From assembly GCF_014805625.2 (NCBI RefSeq), contig NW_023998417.1, positions 5,420,807-5,484,806 of the forward strand: a DNA stretch of 64,000 nt. Reading direction: 5' to 3'. The stretch is from Glossina fuscipes. Lineage: Eukaryota; Arthropoda; Insecta; Diptera; Glossinidae. Below, one piece after another: positions 28,473 to 41,440 of the stretch. The position numbers and the translations under genes are program-made. The notes beneath the pieces were generated by a model. The model saw only the letters and a program-made list of their open reading frames with translations. It was not told the origin of the DNA and made no database searches. Each line of letters opens with the position of its first letter. Position 1 is the stretch's first letter.

Positions 28473-28506
28473 GTATGTATGTATGTATGTATGTATGTAT
28501 GTATGT
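28473..28506 (+). repeat. (GTAT)n tetranucleotide repeat
   Basis: About eight GTAT units inside a wider TG/TATG-rich stretch (28403-28510). Confidence 0.9.
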
Positions 28507-30206
28507 GCACGTATCTTATGCATGTATAATATTTAATTTTCGCTACAAAGGCCTTTGGGCTATCGTTTACAATTCATATACAGGTTCGCTACGAGAAAAT
28601 TCACAAAAAATATTCAGGAAAAAACGAAGCAAAAACGAAAAACAACATCAGAATGAAGAGACCGACTAACCGACGAAGCGACCGACCGACTGATCGATCG
28701 ACCAACTATACGACCACCATCACACTGCATGGGAGAAGAGCAAGAGAAAGAGTTAATAATTGATGTTTAACACAAGCTGACAGTCGCTATTGAATGTACG
28801 ACTATTGTACATATGACATTGTGTCAAGGCAATTATGACCGGGGCGAACAACAACAAAATCTATTAAACATATCAAAGGCAACCGAACATATTGTTTTTT
28901 TTTATACATATAAATTGATGTATGTATGCATGTATTCATGTATGTAAGCATATGCATGCATGGATGCATGCATATATGACTCCATTAGTAAACAGATGTT
29001 TATGTGTATTTGTTTATGCGTGAGTACACGCGTATGGGTGTATGTGTGTGTGTATGTTTTGTGTGTTTGCATTTTTGCACATATTTACATTGATGAGAAT
29101 TAAAGCATATGTGTCTGTGTTCTGGCAGGCGAACAATTAAATAAACAATTTATTCGACTCTTGTTGTAATTTCAAAAGAAACAAAAAAGCAGTATCCACT
29201 AATAACAGATTATCCGCGGGCGGGGATAAAACAATAAAGATATAAAAATATTATTCTATTAGCACGCAATAATATGACACTTGTGTCTCTGCTTATTGTT
29301 ATGATAGCAAACATTTATGCAACACCCATCTGTGTACGTGCACAACTATTATAAGTATAACGACTTAATTAACTTTGGTTTTATTAAAATATAAATATTT
29401 AACTGAAATGACCTGAATCTCGCAACCTTTTTACGCTCCGGCTATATATGTCCTACTTGCAAAAACACCTCATCATAATAAAAACCACTGTGCCTTGTAA
29501 TTATTTGCTCTTTATTCAAACGATAAACTGCGAGGCAAAAAAAAAAAAAAAATATGCTTGCGGCTATAAAAGTTGCAAGAAAGGACAAACGCACGCACCT
29601 TCTTCATTCAAAGCAGAGACAGGTCGCACGAAAATGCAATGAATCGTCATCCATCCGATTTCCTGAAAATTTCCTTACACTCTTTAGAACAATTCTTCAA
29701 AATTCTGCCATTTTTATGCCATAAATAATAGATAAGAAGAAGAAATTATATTGAAGTTGACTTACGTTTAACACAAGGGAGATTCTATCAATTTATATTT
29801 ACTCTTGATCAGCTTCAGATTATTATATAGCTGCTTATTTTTGGATTGAACCGTTCCTTAGATCTTGGAAATATTTGTCTCATATCCGTCACAGTCAATA
29901 ATTATGGGTCCGCATGGTGTCCCCTATCCTTCTAATTGTTGCTCTAAACGTTCAAAATTTTTTTGAATGCTACTACGTCATTCATACGCCGTGCAGACTA
30001 GCAGTTACAGTATTTTCGTGCGGATGCACATAGCATGCAATTGGCTTTGACAAAAAAAATACGAACAAGATATCGGTGTTTTCCTGAGATTTTTTCAATA
30101 TACTCCACATATTGATATATGCCGCTTGTCCTCTTTTAGTGCAAGTGATCAAGAAATTTTTGTACCAAATCTCAGTGTCAATACTGAATAATTGTGCGAG
30201 TAATTC

Positions 30207-30725
30207 TTACTCGTTACTTAAAAGATCTATTGTACTCGCGGTGCCCCTGAACTCCTTTATGAATCCTTCCATCACCTTCTTTGGTTCGTAACGACATACC
30301 GCGTTCAGCCTTATAAACCTGCCTGCCAAACATTTGGTTTCTGATTGTATAGATGGAGTCATATTCACATAGAATATGATTGGACATCGCACTCGTCTCT
30401 GTATGAATCGATATCTGGGTATCTCCCATAACATGATGTTCAGATCGTACCTGAAGAAATTGTGAGCCATGTAAAAGCCTGTGACCAAGTGTGCTACGCC
30501 GGATAATTTTATGAATCTTTTTGCTTGCCGTTGTCCGTCCTGCACATTCGAATGGCAAGACGATCTTTCAAGTACCCGTTGCGGTACCAGTCTATCAATA
30601 TGCCTTCTTGATACAGGACCCATGATTTCACAAAAGTTATGGATCAAAACGATGAGACCGGGTGGAGGAAATCTCATGCACATAATACTTAGAATTTGCT
30701 TTATAAACATGTTTTTTAATAACAT
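30207..30725 (-). pseudogene. Decayed non-LTR retrotransposon fragment (C-terminal tail of reverse transcriptase ORF)
   Basis: Two overlapping minus-strand frames (30207-30725 and 30214-30558) together resemble the conserved C-terminal region found after the reverse transcriptase/RNase H part of Jockey/I/RTE-like fly elements. One frame has STLGHRLLHGSQFLQV, comparable to the usual LTGHxxLxxHL. The same frame then has HILCEYDSIYTIRNQMFG, comparable to H-L-C-ECPALxxxRxxxLG. The other frame has PKKVMEGFIKE, comparable to the terminal KxLxFIKxxG. Similarity jumps between frames and the upstream Cys pair is lost, so it is a frameshifted inactive relic. I found no reverse transcriptase core, RNase H catalytic core or poly-A tail nearby. 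The family assignment is from memory of motif shape. Confidence 0.5.
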
Positions 30726-31449
30726 TGACTTACGCAGTAGTTGTAGTTTTCGTATTTCATTTGTAAGTCACGAGCGAAAAATTCATTATTAGCGAAAGCT
30801 TTGTTCTATTTTTTTTTTTAATTAATTTGTGCAAAAAAGATTTCTTTTTTCGAATGGAAAATTAAATTACCTATCCCGTAATAACGAATAAAAAATTTTT
30901 AGTTCTTTCAAAGCGTTACTACTCACTTTTCATATTACACTGTATACTTAAGAGTAGCACCTATAAAATATTATGTGCATTATTTTTATCATATTTTTTC
31001 GTCCCTCGATTTGTGGGAAAAAAAAAAAAAAGAAAAGAAAACTGAAAGTAAATCTTACTTGCATTTTTAAAAACTTTGTCTAATACCCCCAAGAAATGTA
31101 ATTCATTAAGGAAACGACGTACATATTATATAACAGCATATATTTGCAAATACTATAACTGCCAACTACTATTGCCTTCCCAACGACGAACAACATATAT
31201 AACAAAAAACACAAAAAATGAAAAAGAAAAGGAAAACATATGGTTTTTTTTTTTCGTATAATATTGCTTAAGCAAATAAAAGAAAAATTGAAAAACGAGA
31301 CGAGACGAGAATAACTTCATCTTCTTCTACTTCTTTCTAGCAACCATCTCATGTTTTTAATTGCATTTCAATTGTAACTTTTTGCCCTATAAATTTTGCA
31401 TACAAAATGTATGTATGGCACCCTTCCTTCATTGCTTTTTGCCTGCCTG

Positions 31450-31470
31450 CCGCCGCCGCCGCCGCCGCCC
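31450..31470 (+). repeat. (CCG)n triplet repeat ending in a C-run
   Basis: About seven CCG units followed by CCCC form a GC-only island in otherwise AT-rich intron. No exon or promoter could be tied to it. Confidence 0.85.
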
Positions 31471-31677
31471 CCCATTGCAAAGGCTATGTAATGAATACCG
31501 TACCGTATCCGTAGCTTTAAGCTGAGACGGGGTAAAGAGGAAGTCAGAGTTATTACAACAATTGTGCAACCAATCTCTACGTGAATATGGGAAAAAAAAA
31601 GGGTACAGAAAAATACTTAGTACGGACTGTTCCACTTCATTTGAGAAATAATTACAAGAAGATTGTTTAACATGTGT

Positions 31678-31705
31678 AGAGAGAGAGAGAGAGAGAGAGA
31701 GAGAG
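31678..31705 (+). repeat. (GA)14 repeat
   Basis: Pure GA array. It is the only long purine dinucleotide array of this type on the sense strand in the window, and a potential GAGA-factor-like binding sequence. Confidence 0.9.
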
Positions 31706-34664
31706 CGGGCGAGATACTGATGTATGTTTCTTCATTTCACCTATCAAGCCTCTTGCTTGCTTTTTAATTATAATTTACTACTACGCAGGTTATGTTATGA
31801 TACTACAATACTTAAAATTTTGATTACATTTTTATATATATATACGTGTCGCCAGAGAAAATCAAAATGTAATGTAAGTTGGTTGTCATGTTAAGGACGA
31901 TCCCATAAAGGCTATCGTAAAATGACTTTGGTGGGGAAGAACGGCAAGAGAATGACTTGAAAATGGATTGAATATAGGTAACTGCCGATATTATGTGTTC
32001 AGACGAAACATATTAAACGATTTCAGTTATAGCTGGACTGTGTAAAACTATCCAAAGCTCTCTTTTGCCAAAGGTAACTTTCGTTCGTTTTTCGATCTTA
32101 AAACACTGTATGGCGATACGCCCTTCTTTTACGAAGACATTAAATGATTTTTCTGTATACGTTCTAACGTATTTCGTGGACCATAGGAGGTGCGTAGAGG
32201 AGTCCAAAATTCGTCTTCAGGCGAATGTAGCTTTTCTCCTTACACTTCATTGTGTTCATTGTTTAACCGGTTGCAACATTGAAATCGATTTCGATTGCTG
32301 GGAAAAAATATAGTTTGAAAATATGATTTCTATGTTGCCGTTAAAACACACTCACTCACAGGAATTAAAACTGAAAAACTGTAATAAAGTTTGCATTTAT
32401 TTTTTTGTTTTTTTTTGCTTTTTTTTATTAATTTTTTTTTTTATTAATACTGAAATGGAAATTAATGTTCTAGATTAAAGCCATATGCCTTTCGAGGACA
32501 TATTTTAAATGTTGTCTACAAAGTAAAAAATTCAATGAAGTAATTAATTTTTAAAATAATGTATTGGAAATTTTTCTCTTTTTTTCGTAATCAAAACGAA
32601 GAAATGTTTTACTTAATAGAAATTCAAATAATAATCAAACTACGATAATGCTCGAATTATTCCCTTAATCCTTGATCCGGATTATTTGTTTTGATCGACA
32701 AAACAAGAACACACGACGACAACAACAAAAAAAAAATATATATATATTAGAACTACGAGAATTTTGTTATAAACATGCTTAAGGCGATACTTCATTAACT
32801 CAATAAACCAATGCTTACAACGAGTTCTCCTCCAGCATATTTTCATAAAAAAATTTCAAATAGATTTCTTAAAGCTATTTTTCATCGCTATTACCAAAGC
32901 CAGTTAGTTTATTTATAAAACATTTAGGAGGAAAGTTCAGAGATTAGTGGAGGAAAGCCACTATTAAAAGATTTCATGGTGTTTTGAGGGCAAAAATGTA
33001 TTTCCTCTATAAACGAAAACAAGATTTTCTAAAATTTTAATATCAAAATTCAGTCCCTGACGCATGGTTTGCGAAAATTCTTTATTAACGCGCTAAACAT
33101 GAGAAGAGCCAATTATTTTTTGTAGGTCGATGAAAAGAAGAAAAGAAATTCTCGTTGAAGCACTAGCCATGCGTTAGGTTTGTTTACGATTTGCAATATA
33201 TAACAGTATTAGGAATTTCCAAAGGCCCTCTTCTTCTCTCTCTCCTCTTTCAGAAAATATTCTCGACATGATGTTCTACTACTATGTAGATGAACAGAAT
33301 CTCAAAACGCATCTCACCCTGAAAGGTGGGGGACAAGAAGGTTTCTTCCTCCCTTCCATATAATATATATATGTATAAATATATATATTGAAGGGCCGTG
33401 AAAAAAATTCAAGAAGCTTTGACACAACATTTATCTCCCAAAAAAATGAAATTCAACTTCTCCTGTTTTTAGAAAGCAAGCAACGTAGAAAAAGTCGACG
33501 AATATCGATTTCGAACAAGTATGAACCAAAATCTATCAGAAACAGGGACACATTGTAGATATATTTACGCTTCGACAACCCAAATGTAACCAGATTTTGT
33601 ACGAAATTTTCGTACGGTGACCTGCAAAGTTTTACAATTTTTGAAATATATATGTGCACAACCATGGAAACGCATTACTCTCCCGTGCAATGCTACATTT
33701 TTGCTAACCCTAAGCTTGTCAGCTCTCAAACTGTTTTTCTTTTGTTGAATTATCAACACTTTTCCATGCAAATGGCGGCCAATTCGCATTTTGCGTAAAT
33801 CCTTGCATATAAAAGGTATAAATATCTAAACAGGTAGTTGAAAATACCATTCATTCAATCAATGTTGTTAAGAAAGGAGAACGTTGTTGATAGCACAAGT
33901 ATCCTATGAATAGGTTGCGGGCCAAAAATACTACTCAGTTAAATAAATATATTCGCGATGATTATAAAATGGAAAAAGTTTCCTTAATGCATTTGTATAT
34001 ATATATATATATATTAGTAAAAGCTCTCTTAATTAATATTTAAAGCCGCACTGTTTATGGTTTATAGGAGATGGTTGAAAAGTTTCATTATTTAGCAATA
34101 CGTTTACAAGTGCTGTGTCAACGCTTAGAGTGCATTTATTGAAATTTTTATGAAAACTATATTTCTTCTGTGTGTCACAATGCTTGAAATTTTTTAAAAA
34201 AAAGTCTCTACTTTTTTTCTTTTTTTTTTGTTTTTTGTAGTTTTTCTCTTACCCTACCTGCGCCTTGTCATAATTTAGTTTTAGTTCCATTTCCGCTGCG
34301 AACTAATCAAAAAGTGTAATTTCCGATTTGTATTGAGTTTTACATTTTTTCTTTCTAAAGAGTACTTTACTCGTTTTTTTTTTTTTTTTTTTTTAAATAT
34401 GCATTGCAATGAATGACCTTTAATCAAGGGTGTTGTTAAAGCAAACAATAAGTTAAAAAAAGAGAAAAAAAATGCTGTGGCATTAAATATACATATAAAT
34501 CTGCTGTCAGGCATTTGCGGGTAAAAATATAACGTTCAGTTCAGTTCCTTTTTCTTGTTATACTGTGCAAATTGTATATATATCGTTGTGGTCATTGCCA
34601 CTAGCCTTGGTTTTCCTTATTTTTTTTTTTTTTTTTTAGTGTTGCAAGTCTCTAACTCACATGT

Positions 34665-34710
34665 TGTACATATATATACATATATATATATATGTACATA
34701 TATATATACA
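34665..34710. repeat. AT-rich imperfect inverted repeat
   Basis: TGTACATATATATAC runs into (TA)n and then TATGTACATATATATAC, so the segment can fold on itself around the shared GTAC blocks. Probably a product of TA-repeat evolution. Confidence 0.5.
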
Positions 34711-35447
34711 ATTTAGTTTAGTTACATTCATTGCACAAGTGCAATCATAAATTCATTGAATGAACAGCATGCTTAATGCCTACTTTACAACATTTGCAAT
34801 ACAACATGCAACATACATATGCAATATTATTGTGTATACCTTTGCATAATCCTCTAACCGTAAGCAACGAATGGAAAAAAGTCGAGACAAAAATGAGAAA
34901 GGGGTGGTGAGCGCGTAAAGTAAAGGCTCGTTTAATCTCTGTCTACAATTCGCTTGTATATATGTGTATGAATGGATATGTTTTAGGACTTTGCCTCTGC
35001 CCTTTTCGCTTCTATTTTTTTTTTTTTTTTTTTTTTTAGCCTAAGAGACGAGTTAAAAATTGTAGAAACGTTTGCTTTTATTTTATTTTATGAACTGCTT
35101 CCTTTTCCTATCGCCGCCAGTAGTCCACGTTCTGTGTTTGTCCTATGTGTTTAGTTTTGACTGTATGTTCTGTATTATTTTTACATAAACAAACATTAAA
35201 AAATCCCTACCGTTTGATACAAATGGGATTTAAAGCTACTATACTACCAAACTGGAAAAATATGCATATGTGTATATGTATATATCAACCATATATATAT
35301 ATATATACACCCGGTAATGTGTGCTTATTCGCTGTTGGCATCAGACTTGCTTAACATTAAACCACTACCACCACAACTATGTTTGCTCAACAACAACTAC
35401 AGTTAATACCGTTAGGAAAGCAACAGTATATGGCTGTAAAAATTCAT

Positions 35448-35449
<2 letters not shown>

Positions 35450-35479
<30 letters not shown>
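35450..35479. repeat. (TA)n microsatellite
   Basis: Alternating TA run of about 30 nt, about 630 nt upstream of exon B. Confidence 0.9.
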
Positions 35480-35481
<2 letters not shown>

Positions 35482-36108
35482 GTTATATATGTCGCACCCG
35501 TAGAAGAAGAAGAAAAAGAAGCAAGAGTGTTGTGTTTGTCGGTGGTATGCTAATATCTCTAAAATGCTTTAAAATTTTATTTATTATTTTTTACGAGCTT
35601 TTTTCTGTTGTTTTTATTGTTGTGTTTTATATCATACACACATGTGTTGTGTGTCGCCATCTCCAACAAAAGCTTGTTTACGGTAGTAACTATGGACTAC
35701 CAAAATAAAAAAACATATACAAGCTTGTACACATGCATTTATATATCATCGTATGTATGTTATATTTGTTTACATTGGTGTGGAATGTTCAGGTGTCAAC
35801 GAGCACAGTCAACACTTTTTCAGGCGACAGCATTTGCTACTTTGTAAACCCAAGGTGAAAAAATACAAGCTTATAATCTCCTTTCTTTTTTTTGTTTTTT
35901 TTTTTTTTTTGTTATTTAAAGGGATTTCAGGCGCATTAAAGCAATTTGCCACCAAAATGCTTCGGATTCTTTTAGATGACATAAAAATATGCATACACTT
36001 TATAATTTTTGTATAAAACATTGTTTTTAAAGTTATCTGTTCGTTCAAATTAATTATATTCATTAACCTTAACTTTTTTCTTCTATTCTTTTGATGTCTG
36101 CTTTTTAG

Positions 36109-36374
36109 GTAAACCCTCAAAAGTAATACATTTGCGTAACATTCCAAATGAATCAAGTGACGCCGATGTAGTAGCGCTTGGCGTACCATTCGGTCGTGTA
36201 AACAACGTACTCGTATTGAAGGGTAAAAATCAAGCATTTCTCGAAATGACCGACGAAGTTTCGGCCACATCGATGGTCTCCTGTTATACCGTTAATCCGC
36301 CACAAATGCGCGGCCGCATGGTCTACGTACAATTTTCAAATCATCGTGAATTGAAAACGGATCAAAACCACGGT
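36109..36374 (+). CDS. heph: heph/PTB coding exon B: complete RRM1
   Basis: This 266-nt exon carries residues 29-117 of the reconstructed protein and completes the split Gly codon of exon A. It holds the whole first RNA-recognition motif. RNP2 is VIHLRN (residues 34-39), helix 1 leads into LGVPFGRVNN, and RNP1 is KGKNQAFLEM (66-75), followed by the PTB-specific PPQMRGRMVYVQFSNHREL. Family RNP1 sites usually have aromatic residues; PTB RRMs are atypical, and FLEM here fits the family. The end at the GTAAGT donor (CACGGT|GTAAGT) keeps phase 0 into exon C. RRM1 of PTB binds short UCUU-type motifs, which is established for the mammalian protein. Confidence 0.95.
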
Positions 36375-38970
36375 GTAAGTACACATAATATTTAATAACT
36401 AATATATAATATTTCGGATTGATTTTTGTTTTTGTTATTGGAAAAACAAATTATACTATCAATTAGATCTTATATCGAAAAATGAAAATGAAAATCAATT
36501 TCTTCATCATATCACTCGAATGATAATATTCCTCCTTATTACCAGCTTGGCTTAGCAGAAAATATTCACAACACGCTGCAATAATCGAAGCAAATTGTGA
36601 ACATGATCTTGATTTTTGAATGATTCTCTCGCCCCCTTCTTCGATCTTTATCGGTTGTCTCCGTTGCATAGATCGAAGGCTTCCGTCACGGCACATTTCA
36701 TGATGTCTTTGTCCGTGAAACATTTTCCCTATGTTTAATGCGTCTCTCTCAGAAATATTCTTATTTCAGGTTCTCTGAGCTTATTTTCTTCAAAAGGTTT
36801 CAAATAATCATATTTATTTTATTATTTATATTACTGGGGCAAAAATGCGGCGAGAGGGAGAGAGGAAGAGCTAAAAGAACTTCATGGCTTAACGTCCTCT
36901 CACTTTGCCTATCAAAGCAGCGTTCTGATGAACTCAGAACAATAACACTATTGTCTTGTCTCATTTTCGCCCAACCAAGATTTTCCTTTCCTCAATTATC
37001 TTGCGGCCCAAAATATTTCACGATTTTGAGCATTCTGTTTGATGCGGAAGACTCGGTCTTCTACTACCCAGCGAATCGAAGACTTATTCTTAGCTACTAT
37101 CCAAAACGGAATAGTAGGTGCATCCCCTTAAAAAAGTAGGCGGAATGTCGCGGAGAAAATTTCATTTGAAAGAATTCTTTTTTAAAACATATCAAACATG
37201 CAACATGTAGAAAATTGTTGGTTAGCCTTTAAACTCTCGTTTTATTATCAATCATAGTCGAAGAAATCGCAACTTTTCAAGATATCCTCAAGATATTGAT
37301 CATTCCTAAGCAACTTTGCACCTTAATGTGTTGCTCGCCCGCTATAAGTCAAATAGAACGGCATAAGTATAACTATATCCTTTTAAATATGCAAAATCCG
37401 CTTACTTGTCTGCTTATGCGTCTAAATGTGAAGTCTCGTTGCATACGCACATACACACACACGCACTCCTATAATTAGGCAAGATAAATATCGGAGTATA
37501 TTTCCGAGTTCCCATAATAATTTCCTTTGCTTGCTTTTGGTTCCTACTCATTTGTTGTTGTGTGCGCAAGCAAGTTTAAGAAAAATCACACCCACACAAT
37601 ATGTGTTTTATATGTAAATATTCATGCCATTGCTAGTTATAACAATTAAAGGCATATACAAGAACATATTATCTTCATTGCCTGATAACAATAACAAAGC
37701 GAACTTGTTTCGTTCTATGTTAAATTCTGCACGACTTGTTTGTTACGTTCGATGTATATATCAGAAGTTTGCATAGATGTACATGTTCTGTGTACTTACT
37801 GTTTACATTGAGCAGCTTCTTTTAAAGGAGAAACACAAAAAAAAAAAAAAAAACAACAACAAAAAAAGCAACAAAAAACAAACTCAATGCATGTTATTTT
37901 CTCATTTAACAGATTTAAAGCCTGTGGCGTACAAGAGAATTTCTGTACGCATCAAGCATTCATTCATTTCTTTGTCGACACTCACTTTCGGGCTGTGTTG
38001 TTGCCAGTTGCAACAATGATCTAATGATGCATGGTAATCGGTAGGAGCAACACAAAAAGCAACAAGCAGTAAAACAACTACAACAAACAATTACGTTTAC
38101 GTTTCCAATTAATTAAAATGTTAACATGTCCTCGTTACTTCGTTTGCGGTCTTTTTTCGCCCTCTTAGCATTCTTTGTTTTCCTTTTCTTTTTTTTTTTT
38201 TTCTTTTTAAACCAAAACTCGAAATGTTTTCTCTATGCCAGTAATATAATTGTAGGTTCTTGCTAATGTCATTATCGTCTATATTCCGATGCCAATATAT
38301 ATATTGAGATCAAAAAAAAAAAAAAAAAAAAGTCTATTAAAAAAATTGCTTAAAATCAGTTTGCAATAATTTTTTCGTAGCTTGAATAAATGAATGAACA
38401 AAAGTCGGCTTATGTATGGTGTGGTCAGTCGATGGCTACCCATATATCGTCACTAAACATTTGCAGAAGATTTCAAAAAATAACACTAACCAATAGTGTG
38501 TGATTGGTGATGTTGTTGTTGTTGTTGTTCAAGAAAAGAAATAGGAGAGAGAAAGGTCATTTGAAGTTTGCTTTGCGCAAACAGGAGCAACTGTTGTATA
38601 CACCACCCAATAACGCTAACAAAGCGCTAAACAAACGTGTACGATGTGCGTTTTGTGTCTCTGACAACGGCAGCATTTTTGTGTGATTACCTTTTTCTGT
38701 GTTCTATGTGCTTTTTTTTTTTTGTTTTTTGCTTGTCACCATTCATTCAACGGATTTAGATGATGCACAGTACTGTACAAATCAACGAATACTTTTTGTT
38801 GTATGGGTTGAGCGATGTCGCACTTGGCTTAACTATAACTAATCTTCAGCATGTACGACGACACACGACAAAAGCAAAGCAACAAAAAGTAAAGTCATCG
38901 CCATCATCATCATCAAGACAGACGAACAGACATATTTCTTTATTCGTTTACGTATTGGATATGTGCGTAT

Positions 38971-39012
38971 GGATGTGAGTGGTGAGGTGGGGACAGGGGG
39001 GGGAGGGGGTTG
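38971..39012 (+). other. G-run cluster (candidate G-quadruplex)
   Basis: The sense strand has GGTGAGGTGGGGACAG followed by a run of eight G, an A and five G. Four runs of at least three G can be drawn with short loops, so a G-quadruplex could form in DNA or in the pre-mRNA. No gene feature is attached. Confidence 0.45.
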
Positions 39013-39448
39013 GAATCTTCTTTACACACGTAGCTAAAATCTTAGAAAATCCATAGATTTCAATTTCAATGTGTTTTTGATTTTTTTTTTTGTAATTTTT
39101 TTTCTCTTTTTGTCATTTTTTGAGGTTTTTGTCACATTTATAACATTTTTGCCAAACGAATGCTTTTTGCCATTGTTGACATTGTTATTATTGCTGAAAG
39201 CAATGTATTAAGGGGAGAATATTGCCGTTGTTGTTGTTGTTGTGTTGCATGCAACGAACTTCATCTTATTCTTATTTCATCAACATTGTGTTTGCCATTG
39301 TGTGTAAATAACATTCAAATACATATCTTACACTGCTATTTACTATTTACTCCACATATATCCTAACTACATATCAGTACATTGTCGTTGTGCTTGTGTG
39401 TTGTCTATCACCTACGAATCTTACGCAGCAATATATATACATAAATAT

Positions 39449-39450
<2 letters not shown>

Positions 39451-39486
<36 letters not shown>
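39451..39486 (+). repeat. (GT)18 microsatellite
   Basis: Pure GT array on the sense strand, followed by TATATA. It is a UG repeat in the transcript, a binding sequence for TDP-43/TBPH and CELF-type proteins. Confidence 0.9.
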
Positions 39487-39495
<9 letters not shown>

Positions 39496-39894
39496 TGAGT
39501 TGTATGTAAGCAGGTGAGAAAGAAAAAAAAAAAAACACCAAAATATAAAACCCCAACAATCTTTCGTCTATTAAACTGGTAAAGAAACGGAAGGAAAAAC
39601 GGATATGTTCGGCTACAAGGGAACAATATATAGTTCAGTTTAGGATGTGATGTGATGAATGCTTTTATCAAAATTAAAAATTTGCTATTCTATAATATCG
39701 CCTTTCAAAGGAATAAATTATACTCATATTATTTTTGCATATTTAATCAAAACGATAATCAATGCTTGACGCATACTCTCGTCTTCTAAATCGTATTCAT
39801 CGTTCGTTCATTGCACATAAAGTGTACAATTAACTTAAAACATTTTAATCATTTATTCAATAGTCCAAGCTTGACCAGCCACTAAGCGCTTTGC

Positions 39895-39946
39895 TTACCT
39901 GCTTGCCTGCCTGCCTGCTTGCCTGCCTGCGTGCCTGCTTGCCTGT
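39895..39946 (+). repeat. (CCTG/CTTG)n imperfect tetranucleotide repeat
   Basis: About a dozen CCTG, CTTG and CGTG units in a row, non-coding. Confidence 0.9.
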
Positions 39947-40125
39947 GTCCTGTTAATTAATTACTACTACCTGATATATGCACTATGTCCTATTTATTAA
40001 TGTGTATGTGCATTTTCACTGCCCAGCCCCAACCACCCTCTCCTTTTCGGCCATCCTTTGTAAATGCATTGTAAAAATTAAACGCTAGGTGTTAGTTGAG
40101 TTTATCACTTTTTCTCAAAACCTTC

Positions 40126-40148
40126 AACCAACCAACCAACCAACCAAC
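40126..40148 (+). repeat. (CCAA)n repeat
   Basis: Five to six CCAA units. Confidence 0.85.
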
Positions 40149-40769
40149 GTATTTTGTTTGTTGCTATATTCATTGAACGCCTACACCACACCTCACGGTA
40201 CATATGATATAATGTATGCATAAAATAGTACACATTATATGCGGTTATGTGCTATTGTTTACCTTTGCAAAACTGCCAATTATAATGATTACACAAATTA
40301 CTAAATAAAACAATAACAACAACAATAACGAAAACAATACCGAGTAATAAACCAAAATGGATAAGCACGTCCGCATATAAATGTATTGAATATGGAAACG
40401 TGAATTAACACATACAGAAATCGAGTGGTGCTGTCATCAAAACATATACATACACTTCGCATACTATTGCGGATTCTGTTTGTAAAGATACCAAGAAATA
40501 TATGAAGATATAAATTCTCTTCACATAAAGAGTAAGGGTGGATAGGATTAATCTTGTCTCTTCAGCAGGGAGAAGAAGTTGAGAGAGCCTCATTAGTCAA
40601 TTTACTCAATTAAAAATTAATCAGAAAATCGTAAAAGTATTCATGTCATGTCCGAAATTTACGAGATATTTAGCTAAAAGTCTTTAGCTAAACAACGAAC
40701 GCTGTTTTGAAAGATGCGGGCGGGCGCCATTGGTTAATAATGAGCCTTTACCTATCACTGAAGGCTGAG

Positions 40770-41440
40770 ATTAACCCATAAAGTATACATATTCTTGATC
40801 CGTCCGTCTGCTCGCCTGTGTGTAATGTCTATTGTAAACATTCTCCTCCTGGCCGTAAAAAAAAGGTATCGATTACACATTTAGTGGTGGATATATTGAA
40901 AGTTCGTGTGCACGAAGGTTAGTCGAAAGACGCCTACTCTATCACGTACTGAGATTTCTTATAAACCACAAGAAATAAATCCACGAAAATTTTAACGTAT
41001 ATTCTATGGGCAATGTGGCAGCACAAAAGTGGTAAAAATTGACTAAGCGCCCCCAGTGTTATAGAGAGCGAGAGAAAATACCTTTATATAACGCATAGAG
41101 TCAAGTTTCAAAAATACCATAAAGTATTTAAATTCTTAGTCAATTTCAAATTCGGAATTCATCTAAACATGTCTGTCCGTCTGTCTGTTTGCTCAACAGC
41201 ATGGTATCTGTGATAAACATTCTCCCCTTCGCAAAAATGAAGATATCGGCCACTTTCACGCCCAGACTGTTATATAACAAAAAACGTGAACACTTTCGCT
41301 TTTTCCTCTCTCTTGCTCGTTACTCAAAAACTAAAACAGATAAACGATATAAGTTTCCACTAAATTATTCTAAAAAAATAGGATAGGGGTGATGATGGGT
41401 ATAAAAAATTCGGTCACAACCGATAAATTTCTTCCTTACT
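40770..41440 (+). repeat. Degenerate interspersed repeat, two related blocks
   Basis: Block 1 (about 40775-40900) and block 2 (about 41115-41290) share the order CATAAAGTAT, ATTCTT, a CCGTCTG-rich stretch, TAAACATTCTCC, then an A-rich and TATCG segment. The sequence ends near 41390-41440 with GGTATAAAAAATTCGGTC followed by ACAACCGA. Strings such as ATTCTTGATC next to GTCCGTCTG and the GGTCACAACCGA end are, in my recollection, common in dispersed fly repeats. No coding capacity is left, and no repeat family is named because I could not search a library. Confidence 0.5.

Larger units (their letters stand above)
16718..36108 (+). other. heph: Intron between heph exons A and B (19.4 kb)
   Basis: It opens with GTAAGT and closes with CTTTTTAG behind a TTCTTCTATTCTTTT pyrimidine tract. 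It contains the candidate cassette exon at 17306, a tandem duplication at 23.5 kb, a decayed retrotransposon fragment at 30.2-30.7 kb and numerous simple repeats. No host gene was recognised on either strand. The frames of 60-120 codons lack family motifs and overlap each other on both strands. Confidence 0.85.

Noticed and set aside
33453..33789. Two overlapping minus-strand frames
   Set aside because: No domain recognised and no start context; probably chance.
35809..36270. 153-codon minus-strand frame overlapping exon B
   Set aside because: Shadow of the RRM1 exon on the opposite strand, extended through poly-A/poly-T; no family motifs.
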